Shown: positions 27,755 through 36,635 of the stretch, piece after piece
How the letters are laid out: the number at the start of each line of letters is the position of its first letter
How positions within the stretch are numbered: position 1 is the first letter of the stretch
Assembly: GCF_001477055.1 (NCBI RefSeq)
Contig: NZ_LDRK01000038.1
Location: 1-47,843 of the forward strand
Origin: Leucobacter chromiiresistens
GTDB lineage: Bacteria > Actinomycetota > Actinomycetes > Actinomycetales > Microbacteriaceae
DNA length: 47,843 nucleotides
Reading direction: 5' to 3'
Notes under the pieces: generated by a model
The model's database searches: none
What the model was told of the DNA's origin: nothing
What the model saw: only the letters and a program-made list of their open reading frames with translations
Position numbers and translations under genes: made by a program

Positions 27755-28824
27755 AGTGAGCCTCCCGAGCGGTTGGTGCGGATGAGGAGATAGATCAGAT
27801 AGGGAGCTCCGAGCACGCCCGTGATCACGCCCACCGGGTAGCGCTCTCCGAAGGCGAACTGGCCGATGAGGTCGCTGCTCAGCACCAGCGCGGCACCCAC
27901 GAGGGCAGTCGGCGCCAGCAGATTCGCTCCCGGGCCGGTGAGCCGAGCCGCGATGGGGCCGGCCATGAACGCGACGAACGCGATCGGTCCGGTGGCCGCG
28001 GTCGCACAGGCCAGGAGCGTCACCGCGCCGAGGATGAGGAGCACACGGGTCGGGTTCACGCGAACCCCGAGGCCGGCGGCCGAGTCGTCGCCCAGGCGGA
28101 GCGCGCCGAGTGCGCGACCCTGCGAGAGCATCAGAGGAACGATGCAGATCACAGCGAGGAGGAGGGGCGCTGCACGCTCCCACGACGCATTGTTCAGGCT
28201 GCCGGCGAGCCACTGCATGGCCGTCTGGATATCCCAGGCCGCGGCGCGCGACAGCAGGTAGGAGATGATGCTCTGCAGCATCGCCGCGATCCCGATCCCG
28301 ATGAGGATGAGTCGGGTGCCGGCGAAGCCGCCCTTCATCGACAAGAGGTAGATCGCACCCGCTGTGAGCAGAGCACCGCCGAGTGCCAGCAGAGAGACCA
28401 GCGGCCCGTCTGCGGAGAGCACGATGATGCCGATGACGGCAGCGGCCCCGGCGCCATTCGAGACGCCGATGATGTCGGGCGACGCGAGCGGGTTGCGCAG
28501 CAGCGTCTGGAAGGTCACACCGGCGATGCCGAACGACCCGCCGGCCAGGATGGCGAGCACGGCGCGCGGCAGTCGCAGCTCTCCGACCGTGAACGAGGCC
28601 CCCGGGACCGTTTCGCCGAAGAGCACTCGGACGACCTCGTCCAGCGGGTAGAACGTGTTCCCGACCATGAGGGCGACGGTGAAGAGGGCGACGAGCAGCG
28701 CACCGAGCAGGATCGTCACTCTCGCGTGACGTCTGCGCCGCGATCGACGACCGGAGATGATCGCGGCCGTGCTGTCGCAGGGCGGGGCCTCGTGCAGGCG
28801 GGCGGTCCGGCTCATCGCGTTCAC
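27751..28824 (-). CDS. Iron-siderophore ABC permease (FecD/FepG-like)
   Basis: A 357-residue permease of the BtuC/FecCD family with a basic N-terminus and about nine or ten helices. Family motifs LRLPRAVLAILAGGSFGIAG, LLRNPLASPDIIGVSNGAG, and GPIAFVAFMAGPIAARL are present; the last contains the loop that contacts the ATPase. GTG at 28824 overlaps the upstream permease stop in a GTGA quartet, which is why I prefer it to the ATG at 28815. It pairs with the next permease to form a heterodimeric channel. Confidence 0.92.
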   Translation of the reverse strand: MNAMSRTARLHEAPPCDSTAAIISGRRSRRRRHARVTILLGALLVALFTVALMVGNTFYPLDEVVRVLFGETVPGASFTVGELRLPRAVLAILAGGSFGIAGVTFQTLLRNPLASPDIIGVSNGAGAAAVIGIIVLSADGPLVSLLALGGALLTAGAIYLLSMKGGFAGTRLILIGIGIAAMLQSIISYLLSRAAAWDIQTAMQWLAGSLNNASWERAAPLLLAVICIVPLMLSQGRALGALRLGDDSAAGLGVRVNPTRVLLILGAVTLLACATAATGPIAFVAFMAGPIAARLTGPGANLLAPTALVGAALVLSSDLIGQFAFGERYPVGVITGVLGAPYLIYLLIRTNRSGGSL

Positions 28825-29867
28825 AGTTCTCGAACTCTCTGGCGCCGCACGATCCAGATGAAGAACGGTGCGCCGATGATCGCAGTGATGATGCCGACCT
28901 GGATCTCCTCCGAGCCCGGCGACACGACCCGGCCGATGATGTCGCTCGCCAGGAGCAGCCCCGCGCCGGCCAGAGCGGAGAAGGGGAGCAGCCAGCGATG
29001 ATCGGTGCCGATCAGCAACCGGCAGGCGTGCGGGATGACGAGGCCCACGAATCCGATCGGTCCGGCGATCGCCGTCGCAGCACCCGCGAGGATCACCGCC
29101 CCGAGTGCCGAGACCAGGCGCGTGCGGAAGACCTGCTCGCCGAGCCCGCGGGCCATCTCGTCGCCGAGCGCGAGGGAGTTCATCCCTTTCGCGCTCGCGA
29201 AGCAGATCAGCGCTCCCAGAGCGAGCACCGGCGCCGTGATCGCGATCCGGGGCCACTCCGCACCGCCGACACCGCCGATCTGCCACGACTGGAATGCGGG
29301 CAGGGCGTCGACGCGCGGCAGCATCACGGCGCTGATCAGCGAGGCGAACGCCGCCGACGTCGCAGCTCCCGCCAGGGCGAGCTTCAGCGGAGTCGCGCCG
29401 CCGCGGCCGAGCGAACCCACGGTGTACACGAATGCCGCGGCGAGGGCGGCCCCGACGATCGCGAGCGTCATCTGGCCGTAGGGATTCCTGATGCTGAAGA
29501 AGGCGATCCCGCAGACCACGGCGAGCGATGCTCCATTGGAGACGCCGAGGATGCCGGGATCCGCTACTGGATTGCGCGTGACGGCCTGCATCGTCGCACC
29601 CGAGAGCGCGAGGCTCGCGCCGACGAGCAGCGCGAGCACCGTGCGCGGAATCCGCTTGATCACGGCAGCCTGCGCAAGCGTGTCGTCGTGACCTCCGAGC
29701 GCGGCGACGATGTCGCCGAACCCGACCTCACGGACGCCGAAGCTCACCGAGAGCGCGCACAGCACGACCAGTACGGCGGAACCGACGAGCAGCCAAGAGG
29801 CGCGGGCCCATGCCGGTCGCTGCAGACTCGCGACGACCGGCATGGGTGAGATGAGAGCGGACACCAT
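28821..29867 (-). CDS. Iron-siderophore ABC permease (FecC/FepD-like)
   Basis: A 348-residue permease, partner of the previous one. It has RIPRTVLALLVGASLALSGATMQ, VTRNPVADPGILGVSNGASL and GPIGFVGLVIPHACRL motifs and the usual helix count. It follows the binding-protein gene after 27 nt; no good Shine-Dalgarno is visible before ATG 29867, so translation may depend on coupling or an alternative start such as ATG for residue 9. Confidence 0.92.
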   Translation of the reverse strand: MVSALISPMPVVASLQRPAWARASWLLVGSAVLVVLCALSVSFGVREVGFGDIVAALGGHDDTLAQAAVIKRIPRTVLALLVGASLALSGATMQAVTRNPVADPGILGVSNGASLAVVCGIAFFSIRNPYGQMTLAIVGAALAAAFVYTVGSLGRGGATPLKLALAGAATSAAFASLISAVMLPRVDALPAFQSWQIGGVGGAEWPRIAITAPVLALGALICFASAKGMNSLALGDEMARGLGEQVFRTRLVSALGAVILAGAATAIAGPIGFVGLVIPHACRLLIGTDHRWLLPFSALAGAGLLLASDIIGRVVSPGSEEIQVGIITAIIGAPFFIWIVRRQRVREL

Positions 29868-29894
29868 GTCAGAGCGAGAACCCGACGCCGAGCG

Positions 29895-30926
29895 TCACTG
29901 CTCGAGCGGAGCTGCGAGCATCCCGAGGTAGTCGTCGAGCCCCCAGGGAATCGACAGCGGAGACGGGTTGGCGGAGGCGGCGATCGGCGTCGCATCCGGC
30001 AGGATCGCGATGCGTCCCTCGGCGATCGCGGGAATCTTCGACAGCAGCGGGTCGGCCTGGAGGGTGGCGATCAGCGAGTCGTCGCCGTACGTCACGAACA
30101 CATCGACATCGGAGAACTTATCGGCGTCCTCCGCACTCGCGGTGAGATAGAACTCCTCGCTGTCCGCGTTCTCCTCGACGATCGAGGGGAGCGGCAGGCC
30201 GAGATCGTCGTGCAGATAGCCGGGGCGCGTGTCGGCCGCCGTGTAGTAGCCCACCTGGCTGAGATCGGAGGGGTCGATGTAGGCGAACAGGATCTTCTTG
30301 TCCTTCAGGACGCTGTGCGCTTCGAGCGCTGCGTCCGCGTCGGAATCGAGCTGCTCGATCAGGGCATCGCCTTCGGCGCCGAGGCCGAGAGCCGCGGAGT
30401 TCATCTCGATCATCTCGTCGACCGGAGTGCCCCAGGCGACGTCGGGGTAGGCCACGACGGGAGCGATCTTCGAGAGCGTGTCGTACTCCTCGCGGGTCAG
30501 CCCGGAGTATGCCGCGAGAATGACGTCGGGCTGCGTGTCTGCCACGGCTTCGTAGTCGATGCCGTCGGTCTCGTCGAAGAGGGCGGGCTCATCGGCTCCG
30601 AGCTCGTCGAGCTTCTCCTCGACCCACGGCAGAATCCCGTTGTCGTCATCATCGCCCCAGGTCGCCTTGCTCATGCCGACGGGCACGATGCCGAGGGCGA
30701 GCGGAACCTCGTGATTCGCCCACGCGATGCTGGCGACGCGCTCGGGCTTCTCGGTGATCGTCGTCTCGCCGTAGGCGTGCTCGATCGTGACGGGGAAGGC
30801 GCTGTCGTCAGCGGGATTGCCCGCTGCGGATGAGGCGGGGTCGGAGGAGGAGGGGCTGCAAGCGGTGAGCCCGATTGCGAGGGCCGCGGCGACGCCGGCG
30901 GCGGCGAGGAGACGGGAAGTGCGCAC
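29895..30926 (-). CDS. Iron-siderophore substrate-binding lipoprotein
   Basis: A 343-residue periplasmic-binding-type lipoprotein: signal peptide with lipobox LTAC (C23), a Ser/Pro-rich linker, then a class III binding fold with EKPERVASIAWANHEVPLALGI and QPDVILAAYSGLTREEYDTL. It belongs to the FhuD/FecB-like group that captures ferric siderophores at the cell surface and hands them to the permeases. Start GTG 30926 has AAGGGAG upstream. It is the first gene of the operon; an IdeR-like box lies 84 bp upstream. Confidence 0.92.
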   Translation of the reverse strand: MRTSRLLAAAGVAAALAIGLTACSPSSSDPASSAAGNPADDSAFPVTIEHAYGETTITEKPERVASIAWANHEVPLALGIVPVGMSKATWGDDDDNGILPWVEEKLDELGADEPALFDETDGIDYEAVADTQPDVILAAYSGLTREEYDTLSKIAPVVAYPDVAWGTPVDEMIEMNSAALGLGAEGDALIEQLDSDADAALEAHSVLKDKKILFAYIDPSDLSQVGYYTAADTRPGYLHDDLGLPLPSIVEENADSEEFYLTASAEDADKFSDVDVFVTYGDDSLIATLQADPLLSKIPAIAEGRIAILPDATPIAASANPSPLSIPWGLDDYLGMLAAPLEQ

Positions 30927-31009
30927 AAGCGCTCCCTTCGTGTGGGAGTAGGGTCATGGCGCCGAAAAGCGCCAGCGGCTGAGAAGGCCTCCGTCAATCT
31001 AGCAGAAAG

Positions 31010-31028
31010 TTAGGCAAGCCTCATCTAG
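31010..31028 (-). promoter_or_regulatory. IdeR/DtxR-type iron box of the siderophore operon
   Basis: TTAGGCAAGCCTCATCTAG matches the DtxR/IdeR consensus at 15 of 19 positions when degenerate positions are counted. It sits in the upstream region of the minus-strand operon, near a TAGATT -10-like box, so iron-dependent repression is expected. Confidence 0.7.
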
Positions 31029-31266
31029 ATCAGTTCATTCGCTGCGGTGCCGGTGTGCTACGGGTGCGGCGCGAACTGCGCGCCCGTGCCCACGGCGCGA
31101 CTGCCGAGGATCCGGGAGTCGCGTGCATTCTCCACAGGCAGTGAACCACGCGCGTCGTCCGGACTTCTCCACAGTTCTCGGTTGCCGGGCGCTGCGCCTT
31201 GCTGCATTCGGTGAGGATGAGTGCACCGGCGACCGCCGGGGCCGTGCGAGGTCAAGGAGAGTTCCG

Positions 31267-31572
31267 ATGCAGCCCACACTTCAGCTCGTGTCCGACCGAG
31301 GAATGACATCCGAGCGCACCGATCGACGGCTGCGACGAGCGCGCTCGACGCGTCGTCGCCGCGCAGCCCGGGGCGGGGGCCGCGCGTACGCTCCCGTTTC
31401 CGGGATGCGAGCACTCGTCGACGACGAGCGCGGAGCCGTGACGGCGGAGTACGCGATCGTCATCATGGCGGCGGTGGCCTTCGCCGGCCTGCTCGTCGCG
31501 ATCATGCGTTCGAGCGAGATCCGCGCGATGCTCGTCCAGCTCGTCGAGAACGCCCTCGGCACGGCATCCTGA
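31267..31572 (+). CDS. Flp-type pilin-like protein (DUF4244-like)
   Basis: A 101-residue protein. The C-terminal half is a pilin-like helix: LVDDERGAVTAEYAIVIMAAVAFAGLLV, with a prepilin-type site G56 followed by AVTAEY (Glu at +5), then a short amphipathic end. This matches the DUF4244 proteins that stand in the pilin position of actinobacterial Tad loci. The 56-residue Arg-rich leader is long; ATG at 31405 would give a short leader instead, but AAGGAGAG supports 31267. Its stop overlaps the TadE ATG (TGATG). No prepilin peptidase gene is in the window. Confidence 0.82.
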   Translation: MQPTLQLVSDRGMTSERTDRRLRRARSTRRRRAARGGGRAYAPVSGMRALVDDERGAVTAEYAIVIMAAVAFAGLLVAIMRSSEIRAMLVQLVENALGTAS

Positions 31573-31928
31573 TGCTCGCGGCACTGCGGCACGACGATCG
31601 CGGCACGGTGACAGCTGAATTCGCGATCGTCGTGCCCGCCGTGCTCGCCGTGCTCGGGCTCGTGATCGGCGGGATCCTCCTCGCTGCGCACCGGATCGCA
31701 CTCGTCTCCGTCTCGGCCGAGATCGCGCGGTTCGAGGCGCGCGGAGACCGGGATCTCGCCGAGGCGCGACTGGACGGGCTCGGCGGGCGGGTGGAGGTCG
31801 AACGCGAGGACGACGGCGCGCTGCACTGCGTCACCCTGCGTTCGAGGCCGGCCGGAGGACTGCTGACTCACGTGACGATCACGTCGCGCTCGTGCGCCGC
31901 GCGTTCCACTGAGGGCGCGCACGCGTGA
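31572..31928 (+). CDS. TadE-like pseudopilin
   Basis: A 118-residue protein with a TadE-like N-terminus: DDRGTVTAEFAIVVPAVLAVLGLVIGGILLAAHR, again with a prepilin-type G-(x4)-E site (G11/E16), followed by a small extracellular domain with two cysteines (C97 and C109 region). TadE proteins are minor pilins needed for Flp pilus assembly. The start overlaps the Flp stop and the stop overlaps the next start, so the three pilin-like genes are coupled. Confidence 0.82.
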   Translation: MLAALRHDDRGTVTAEFAIVVPAVLAVLGLVIGGILLAAHRIALVSVSAEIARFEARGDRDLAEARLDGLGGRVEVEREDDGALHCVTLRSRPAGGLLTHVTITSRSCAARSTEGAHA

Positions 31929-32725
31929 GCGCCCCCGCCACCCTCGTCTGCGCGGCCGCCGCCCTCTGCCTCGGTATTCCCGTGATCACAGCGTCATCGC
32001 ACCTCGAAGCCGGACATCGCGCGGCCGCGACGGCCGACGCGGCTGCGCTCGCCGCAGCCGATGCCGCAGCGGGATTCATCTCCGGCGAGCCCTGTGCGCT
32101 GGCCCAGGAGATCGCAGCATCCGCGAACACCGAGATCGCGAGCTGCGAGCTCGACGCAGCGCTCGCCGACGCGCGGGTCGACGTGACGGCGGGCGGCCCG
32201 TTCGGCGCGGTGAGCGCCTCCGCGCACGCCGGACCGCCGCCGGCCGCCGAGGCTCCGGGCGGCGCAGTCGGTGCGAACGGATGGGCGTGGCCGAGCGCGG
32301 AGCCCGGCATCACGCAGGGGTTCCACGACGGGTACTCCATCGATCTCCGCACCACCGAGGGCTCCCCGCTCTACGCGCCTTACGACGGCGTGGTCGTTCT
32401 CGCCGGAGCCGACGGGGCCGGGCCGCCAGCGAAGTGCATCGCCGAGCCGACCTGGTGGCGCGGACCGAACTACACCGTGCTGATCCGGCACGAATACCGC
32501 GGCCGGGTGCTCTACAGCTCGCACAACCACGTGGCCCCGGGTTCCCCCGCGGCCCTCGGAGTCGCGCCGGGCACCTCGGTGCGCGCCGGCCAGACCGTCG
32601 CGCTGGCCGGCATGAGCGGGTGCACCTCCGGGCCCCACTCCCACTTCACGCTTTCGACCCGCCCCTCCAACGCGTACCCCGACGTGAATCCGTACCTCTA
32701 CATCGGCGGCGGCGAGGGCGCATGA
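31925..32725 (+). CDS. TadE-like (Rv3654c-type) protein fused to an M23 (LytM) peptidase domain
   Basis: A 266-residue two-part protein. Residues 1-100 look like the Rv3654c-type TadE-like proteins found at this place in actinobacterial Tad loci: one membrane helix, then HLEAGHRAAATADAAALAAADAAAG and two cysteines. A Pro/Ala/Gly linker (101-118) leads to an M23 domain (119-262): GFHDGYSIDLRTTEGSPLY, a YSSHNH segment (H200, H202) and GPHSHFTL (H238, H240). M23 enzymes are zinc endopeptidases that cut peptidoglycan cross-links, so the inferred role is opening the wall for the pilus. The spacing in the first zinc motif is six residues (H134 to D140) rather than the usual four, so activity needs proof. 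Start GTG overlaps the TadE stop. Confidence 0.82.
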   Translation: MSAPATLVCAAAALCLGIPVITASSHLEAGHRAAATADAAALAAADAAAGFISGEPCALAQEIAASANTEIASCELDAALADARVDVTAGGPFGAVSASAHAGPPPAAEAPGGAVGANGWAWPSAEPGITQGFHDGYSIDLRTTEGSPLYAPYDGVVVLAGADGAGPPAKCIAEPTWWRGPNYTVLIRHEYRGRVLYSSHNHVAPGSPAALGVAPGTSVRAGQTVALAGMSGCTSGPHSHFTLSTRPSNAYPDVNPYLYIGGGEGA

Positions 32726-32903
32726 ACGGGTGCGGCAGCGGTCGATGCGAGAAGTCATCGGAACGACGGACATAATGAGAGGAGAACGCGCGTGGAATCC
32801 GGGAGGTGGATTCTCACGCGAGAATGTGTATCGTGTCGGAGCAGAACCCTCGGCCGGTCCTGGCGGAGCAGCCCTGCACTGCGTGAAGCAACGAAGGAGA
32901 CCC

Positions 32904-35765
32904 GTGAAGGGTACGAAGAAACTCGTGATCGTCGAGTCGCCGACCAAGGCGAAGACGATCGGCGGCTACCTCGGAGACGAGTACGAGGTCATCGCCTCGG
33001 TCGGCCACGTGCGCGACCTCGCGGAGCCGTCGGCGCTGCCCGCGGAGCTGAAGAAGGGCGCCTTCGGCAAGTTCGCGGTCGATGTCGAGAACGACTTCGC
33101 ACCGTACTACGTGGTGAACGACAACAAGCGCAAGACCGTCTCCGAGTTGAAGCGAGCGCTGAAGGGAGCCGACGAGCTCTGGCTCGCAACCGATGAGGAC
33201 CGCGAGGGCGAGGCCATCGCATGGCACCTCCTCGAGGTGCTCCAGCCGAAGGTTCCCGTGCACCGCATGGTGTTCCACGAGATCACGCAGGATGCGATCG
33301 AGCAGGCGAAGCAGAATACGCGCGACCTCGACACGGCTCTCGTGGATGCGCAGGAGACCCGGCGCATTCTCGACCGCCTCTACGGCTACGACATCTCACC
33401 CGTGCTCTGGCGCAAGGTCGCCCCGAAGCTCTCCGCCGGTCGCGTGCAGTCGGCGGCGACACGGCTCGTGGTCGACCGCGAGCGCGAGCGCCAGGCGTTC
33501 CGCGCCGCGGAGTACTGGGACCTCACGGCCACGTTCCGGCCGGAGGCGGACGCAGCGGACAGCACGGCGTTCGAAGCGCGACTCGTGCGGCTGGACGCGC
33601 AGCGCGTCGCGACGGGCGGCGATTTCGGCGACGACGGCAAGCTGACGGCGCGCGCGGCGAAGGCCGGGGTCATCCCGCTCGAGCAGGACCGCGCGGAGCG
33701 CATCGCCGCCCTCCTCGCCGAGCATGCGCGCGGCAAGGTGGTGTCGGTCGAGACGAAGCCGCACACCCGCCGCCCGGCGGCCCCCTTCACGACGTCGACG
33801 CTGCAGCAGGAGGCCTCCCGCAAGCTCCGGTACAGCTCGCGGCAGACCATGTCGTTCGCGCAGTCGCTGTACGAGAACGGCTACATCACCTATATGCGCA
33901 CCGACTCGCCCTCGCTCTCGAAGCAGGCCGTGCAGGCCGCGCGTGCGCAGGCCTCCGAGCTGTACGGCGCCCACACGCTGCCCGAGAAGCCGCGCGTCTA
34001 CACGGGAAAGGCGAAAGGGGCGCAGGAGGCCCACGAGGCCATCCGCCCCGCGGGCGAGGTGTTCCAGCGGCCGACCGCGCTGAAGGGGAAGCTGACGCAG
34101 GGCGAGCACGCGCTGTACGAGCTGATCTGGAAGCGCACCGTCGCCAGCCAGATGGCCGATGCCAAGGGATCGACCGATACGGTGACGCTCGCCGCTCAGG
34201 TGCCCGAGAACGCGAACGCGGCGCCCACCGCAGCGGAATTCACGACCAGCGGAACGGTCATCACCTTCCCCGGCTTCCTGCTCGCGTACGAGGAGGGGCG
34301 CGACGAGAACCGCGGCGACAAGAGCGGCGATCAGAACGCGAAGCTGCCGCAGCTCACCTCCGGCCAGGCGCTCGGCATCGAGGCGCCGTCGGCGAAGGGC
34401 CACGAGACGAGCCCGCCGCCGCGGTACACCGAGGCGAGCCTCACGAAGCGCCTCGAGGAGCTCGGCATCGGCCGACCCTCGACGTACGCGGCGATCATCA
34501 GCACCATCATGGATCGCGGCTACGTCGCGAAGAAGGGCCAGGCCCTCGTTCCGAGCTGGATCGCATTCTCCGTAGTGCGTCTGCTCGAGGAGCACTTCAG
34601 CGAGCTCGTCGACTACGACTTCACCGCCGAGATGGAGAACGACCTCGACCGCATCGCCTCGGGCGAGGCGGATCGCGGCAAGTGGCTCGGCGAGTTCTAC
34701 TTCGGCACCGACGCCCACCCCGGGCTGCGCGGCGTCGTCGACAACCTCGGCGAGATCGATGCCCGAGCGATCAACACGATCAAGATCGATGACGAGATCT
34801 CGCTCCGCAACGGCAAGTACGGCCCGTACCTGGAGGTCGTCGACGACAAGTGCGAGGTCGGAGACGACGGCGTGGTGAAGCCCCGCAGCGTCAACATACC
34901 CGACGGCCTCGCGCCCGACGAGCTGACGCCCGCGAAGGCGCACGAGCTCGCCGACGCGGAGCCCGCCGAGGATCGCGTCGTCGGTCTGCATCCCGAGACC
35001 TCGAAGCGCATCGTCGCGAAGAACGGAAGATTCGGTCCGTACGTCACCGAGCTCCCCGACGAAGGTGAAGAACTGCCCAAGGGGCAGAAGCCGCGCACCG
35101 CCTCGCTGTTCAAGAGCATGGACCCGGCCACCATCGACCTCGACACGGCAGTGGCCCTGCTGGGGCTTCCCCGCGTCGTCGGCTTCGACCCCGAGTCCGA
35201 GGCCGAGATCACCGCGCAGAACGGGCGCTACGGCCCGTACCTCAAGAAGGGGAGCGACACCCGATCCCTGCCGAGCGAAGACGCGATCTTCTCCATCGAC
35301 CTCGCAGGAGCGCAGGAGCTGTTCGCGCAGCCGAAGTACGGGGCGAAGCGCGCTTCGAGCGCGCTCAAGGAGTTCGAAGCCGATCCGGTCAGCGGCAAGC
35401 CGATCAAGGTGAAGGACGGGCGCTTCGGCCCGTACGTCACGGACGGCGAGACGAACGCCACCATTCCGCGCGGCGACAGCGTCGAAGACGTCGACTTCGC
35501 GCGAGCCGTCGAACTGCTGGCGATCAAGCGAGCGAAGGGGCCGGCGAAGAAGAAGGCGCCCGCCCGCAAGGCCGCCGCGAAGAAGCCTGCTGCGAAGAAG
35601 ACGACCGCCAAGAAACCAGCCGCCAAGAAACCCGCAGCTAAGACGTCGGCAGCCAAGACGTCGACGTCTGCATCGAAGACGGTCGACCCGGCGCGATCGG
35701 CGGCGGCGAAGAAGGCCGCCGCGACGCGAGCCGCCAACCGAGCAGCCGCAGAAGCGCAGGCGTAG
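32904..35765 (+). CDS. topA: DNA topoisomerase I
   Basis: A 953-residue type IA topoisomerase that relaxes negative supercoils. The Toprim domain starts at KKLVIVESPTKAKTIGGYLG and includes ATDEDREGEAIAWHL; the active-site Tyr is Y330 in YITYMRTDSPSLS. The C-terminal half has four repeats of a GRYGPYLKxG-type unit (near 640, 705, 790, 850) in place of zinc fingers, and ends in a Lys/Ala-rich tail with repeated AAKKPAAKK. Both are normal for actinobacteria. GAAGGAGA lies before GTG 32904. A CATAAT box near 32771 is a possible promoter. tmk follows after 31 nt. Confidence 0.97.
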   Translation: MKGTKKLVIVESPTKAKTIGGYLGDEYEVIASVGHVRDLAEPSALPAELKKGAFGKFAVDVENDFAPYYVVNDNKRKTVSELKRALKGADELWLATDEDREGEAIAWHLLEVLQPKVPVHRMVFHEITQDAIEQAKQNTRDLDTALVDAQETRRILDRLYGYDISPVLWRKVAPKLSAGRVQSAATRLVVDRERERQAFRAAEYWDLTATFRPEADAADSTAFEARLVRLDAQRVATGGDFGDDGKLTARAAKAGVIPLEQDRAERIAALLAEHARGKVVSVETKPHTRRPAAPFTTSTLQQEASRKLRYSSRQTMSFAQSLYENGYITYMRTDSPSLSKQAVQAARAQASELYGAHTLPEKPRVYTGKAKGAQEAHEAIRPAGEVFQRPTALKGKLTQGEHALYELIWKRTVASQMADAKGSTDTVTLAAQVPENANAAPTAAEFTTSGTVITFPGFLLAYEEGRDENRGDKSGDQNAKLPQLTSGQALGIEAPSAKGHETSPPPRYTEASLTKRLEELGIGRPSTYAAIISTIMDRGYVAKKGQALVPSWIAFSVVRLLEEHFSELVDYDFTAEMENDLDRIASGEADRGKWLGEFYFGTDAHPGLRGVVDNLGEIDARAINTIKIDDEISLRNGKYGPYLEVVDDKCEVGDDGVVKPRSVNIPDGLAPDELTPAKAHELADAEPAEDRVVGLHPETSKRIVAKNGRFGPYVTELPDEGEELPKGQKPRTASLFKSMDPATIDLDTAVALLGLPRVVGFDPESEAEITAQNGRYGPYLKKGSDTRSLPSEDAIFSIDLAGAQELFAQPKYGAKRASSALKEFEADPVSGKPIKVKDGRFGPYVTDGETNATIPRGDSVEDVDFARAVELLAIKRAKGPAKKKAPARKAAAKKPAAKKTTAKKPAAKKPAAKTSAAKTSTSASKTVDPARSAAAKKAAATRAANRAAAEAQA

Positions 35766-35796
35766 TACGAGCGCGGCTCCGGCCGCTGAGGAGCAA

Positions 35797-36429
35797 ATGA
35801 GCGGGACCTTCATCACCCTCGAAGGGGGAGACGGCGCGGGCAAGACCACGCAGGCCGACATGCTCGGGCAGTGGCTCGACGGGCGCGGCCTCGAGGTCGT
35901 GCGCACCCGAGAACCCGGCGGTACGCGGCTCGGCGCCGAACTGCGACGCCTGCTGCTGCACGGCGGCGACGAGATCGGTGACGTCGACGCGCGCGCCGAA
36001 GCACTGCTCTACGCCGCCGACCGCGCTCAGCACGTCGCGAAGGTGGTGCGCCCGGCCCTGGAGCGCGACGCGGTCGTGGTCCAGGATCGCTACATCGACT
36101 CATCGCTCGCCTACCAGGGCGCCGGTCGCGTGCTCGACGTCGAAGAGGTGCGCCGCATCAGCGAGTGGGCGGCCGGTGGACTCTGGCCGCACCTCACCAT
36201 CCTGCTCGACCTCGATCCCGAGACGAGCGCGGGCCGCCGCCGAGCCCGCGGAGGATCAGCAGACCGGCTCGAAGCCGAGGACACCGCATTCCACGTCGCG
36301 GTGCGCGAGGGTTTCCGGGCACTCGCCGCAGCCGACCCGCACCGGTACTTCACCGTGGACGCCACGCTGCCGGTCGACGAGATCCACACCCGCATCATCG
36401 GCCGCGTATCGGGGTACCTCACGCGCTGA
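35797..36429 (+). CDS. tmk: Thymidylate kinase
   Basis: A 210-residue dTMP kinase with P-loop GGDGAGKTT (residues 10-18), the TREPGGT motif (about 37-43), the DRYIDSSLAYQGAG segment (the DRY motif of the family), and a lid region RRRARGGSADRLEAED. It makes dTDP for DNA synthesis. GAGGAG lies upstream of ATG 35797. In many actinobacteria holB (delta prime subunit) follows; here it does not. Confidence 0.96.
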   Translation: MSGTFITLEGGDGAGKTTQADMLGQWLDGRGLEVVRTREPGGTRLGAELRRLLLHGGDEIGDVDARAEALLYAADRAQHVAKVVRPALERDAVVVQDRYIDSSLAYQGAGRVLDVEEVRRISEWAAGGLWPHLTILLDLDPETSAGRRRARGGSADRLEAEDTAFHVAVREGFRALAAADPHRYFTVDATLPVDEIHTRIIGRVSGYLTR

Positions 36430-36526
36430 CGAGCACCCGCTCCAGCCGGCTCCGGCGCGCCCGCGGTCACGCACGCGCTCGCGCCGCGCACGCGCACGCG
36501 CCCGCGTTCGCGCCGCTCCTCAGTAC

Positions 36527-36635
36527 GAGATCGGGCTTCGGTGAGAAGAATTCCGCAGAAACCCTCTCACCGAAGCCCGATCTCTCACCGAAGCCGGCCG
36601 GCACCGAAGCCGGCCGGCACCGGAGCCCTCTCCGG
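36527..36635. terminator. Bidirectional terminator: 20-bp perfect inverted repeat with 16-bp tandem repeats
   Basis: GAGATCGGGCTTCGGTGAGA (36527-36546) and its exact reverse complement (36565-36584) flank an 18-nt spacer containing GAATTC. TCTCACCGAAGCC recurs at 36583-36595, and ACCGAAGCCGGCCGGC is tandemly repeated at 36587-36602 and 36603-36618. A small 6-bp hairpin (36620-36625 with 36630-36635) directly abuts the purL stop. The region separates convergent tmk and purL. Confidence 0.8.

Noticed and set aside
36547-36564. GAATTC in the loop of the 20-bp inverted repeat as a sign of a vector
   Set aside because: A single six-base site by chance; flanks are continuous with tmk and purL.
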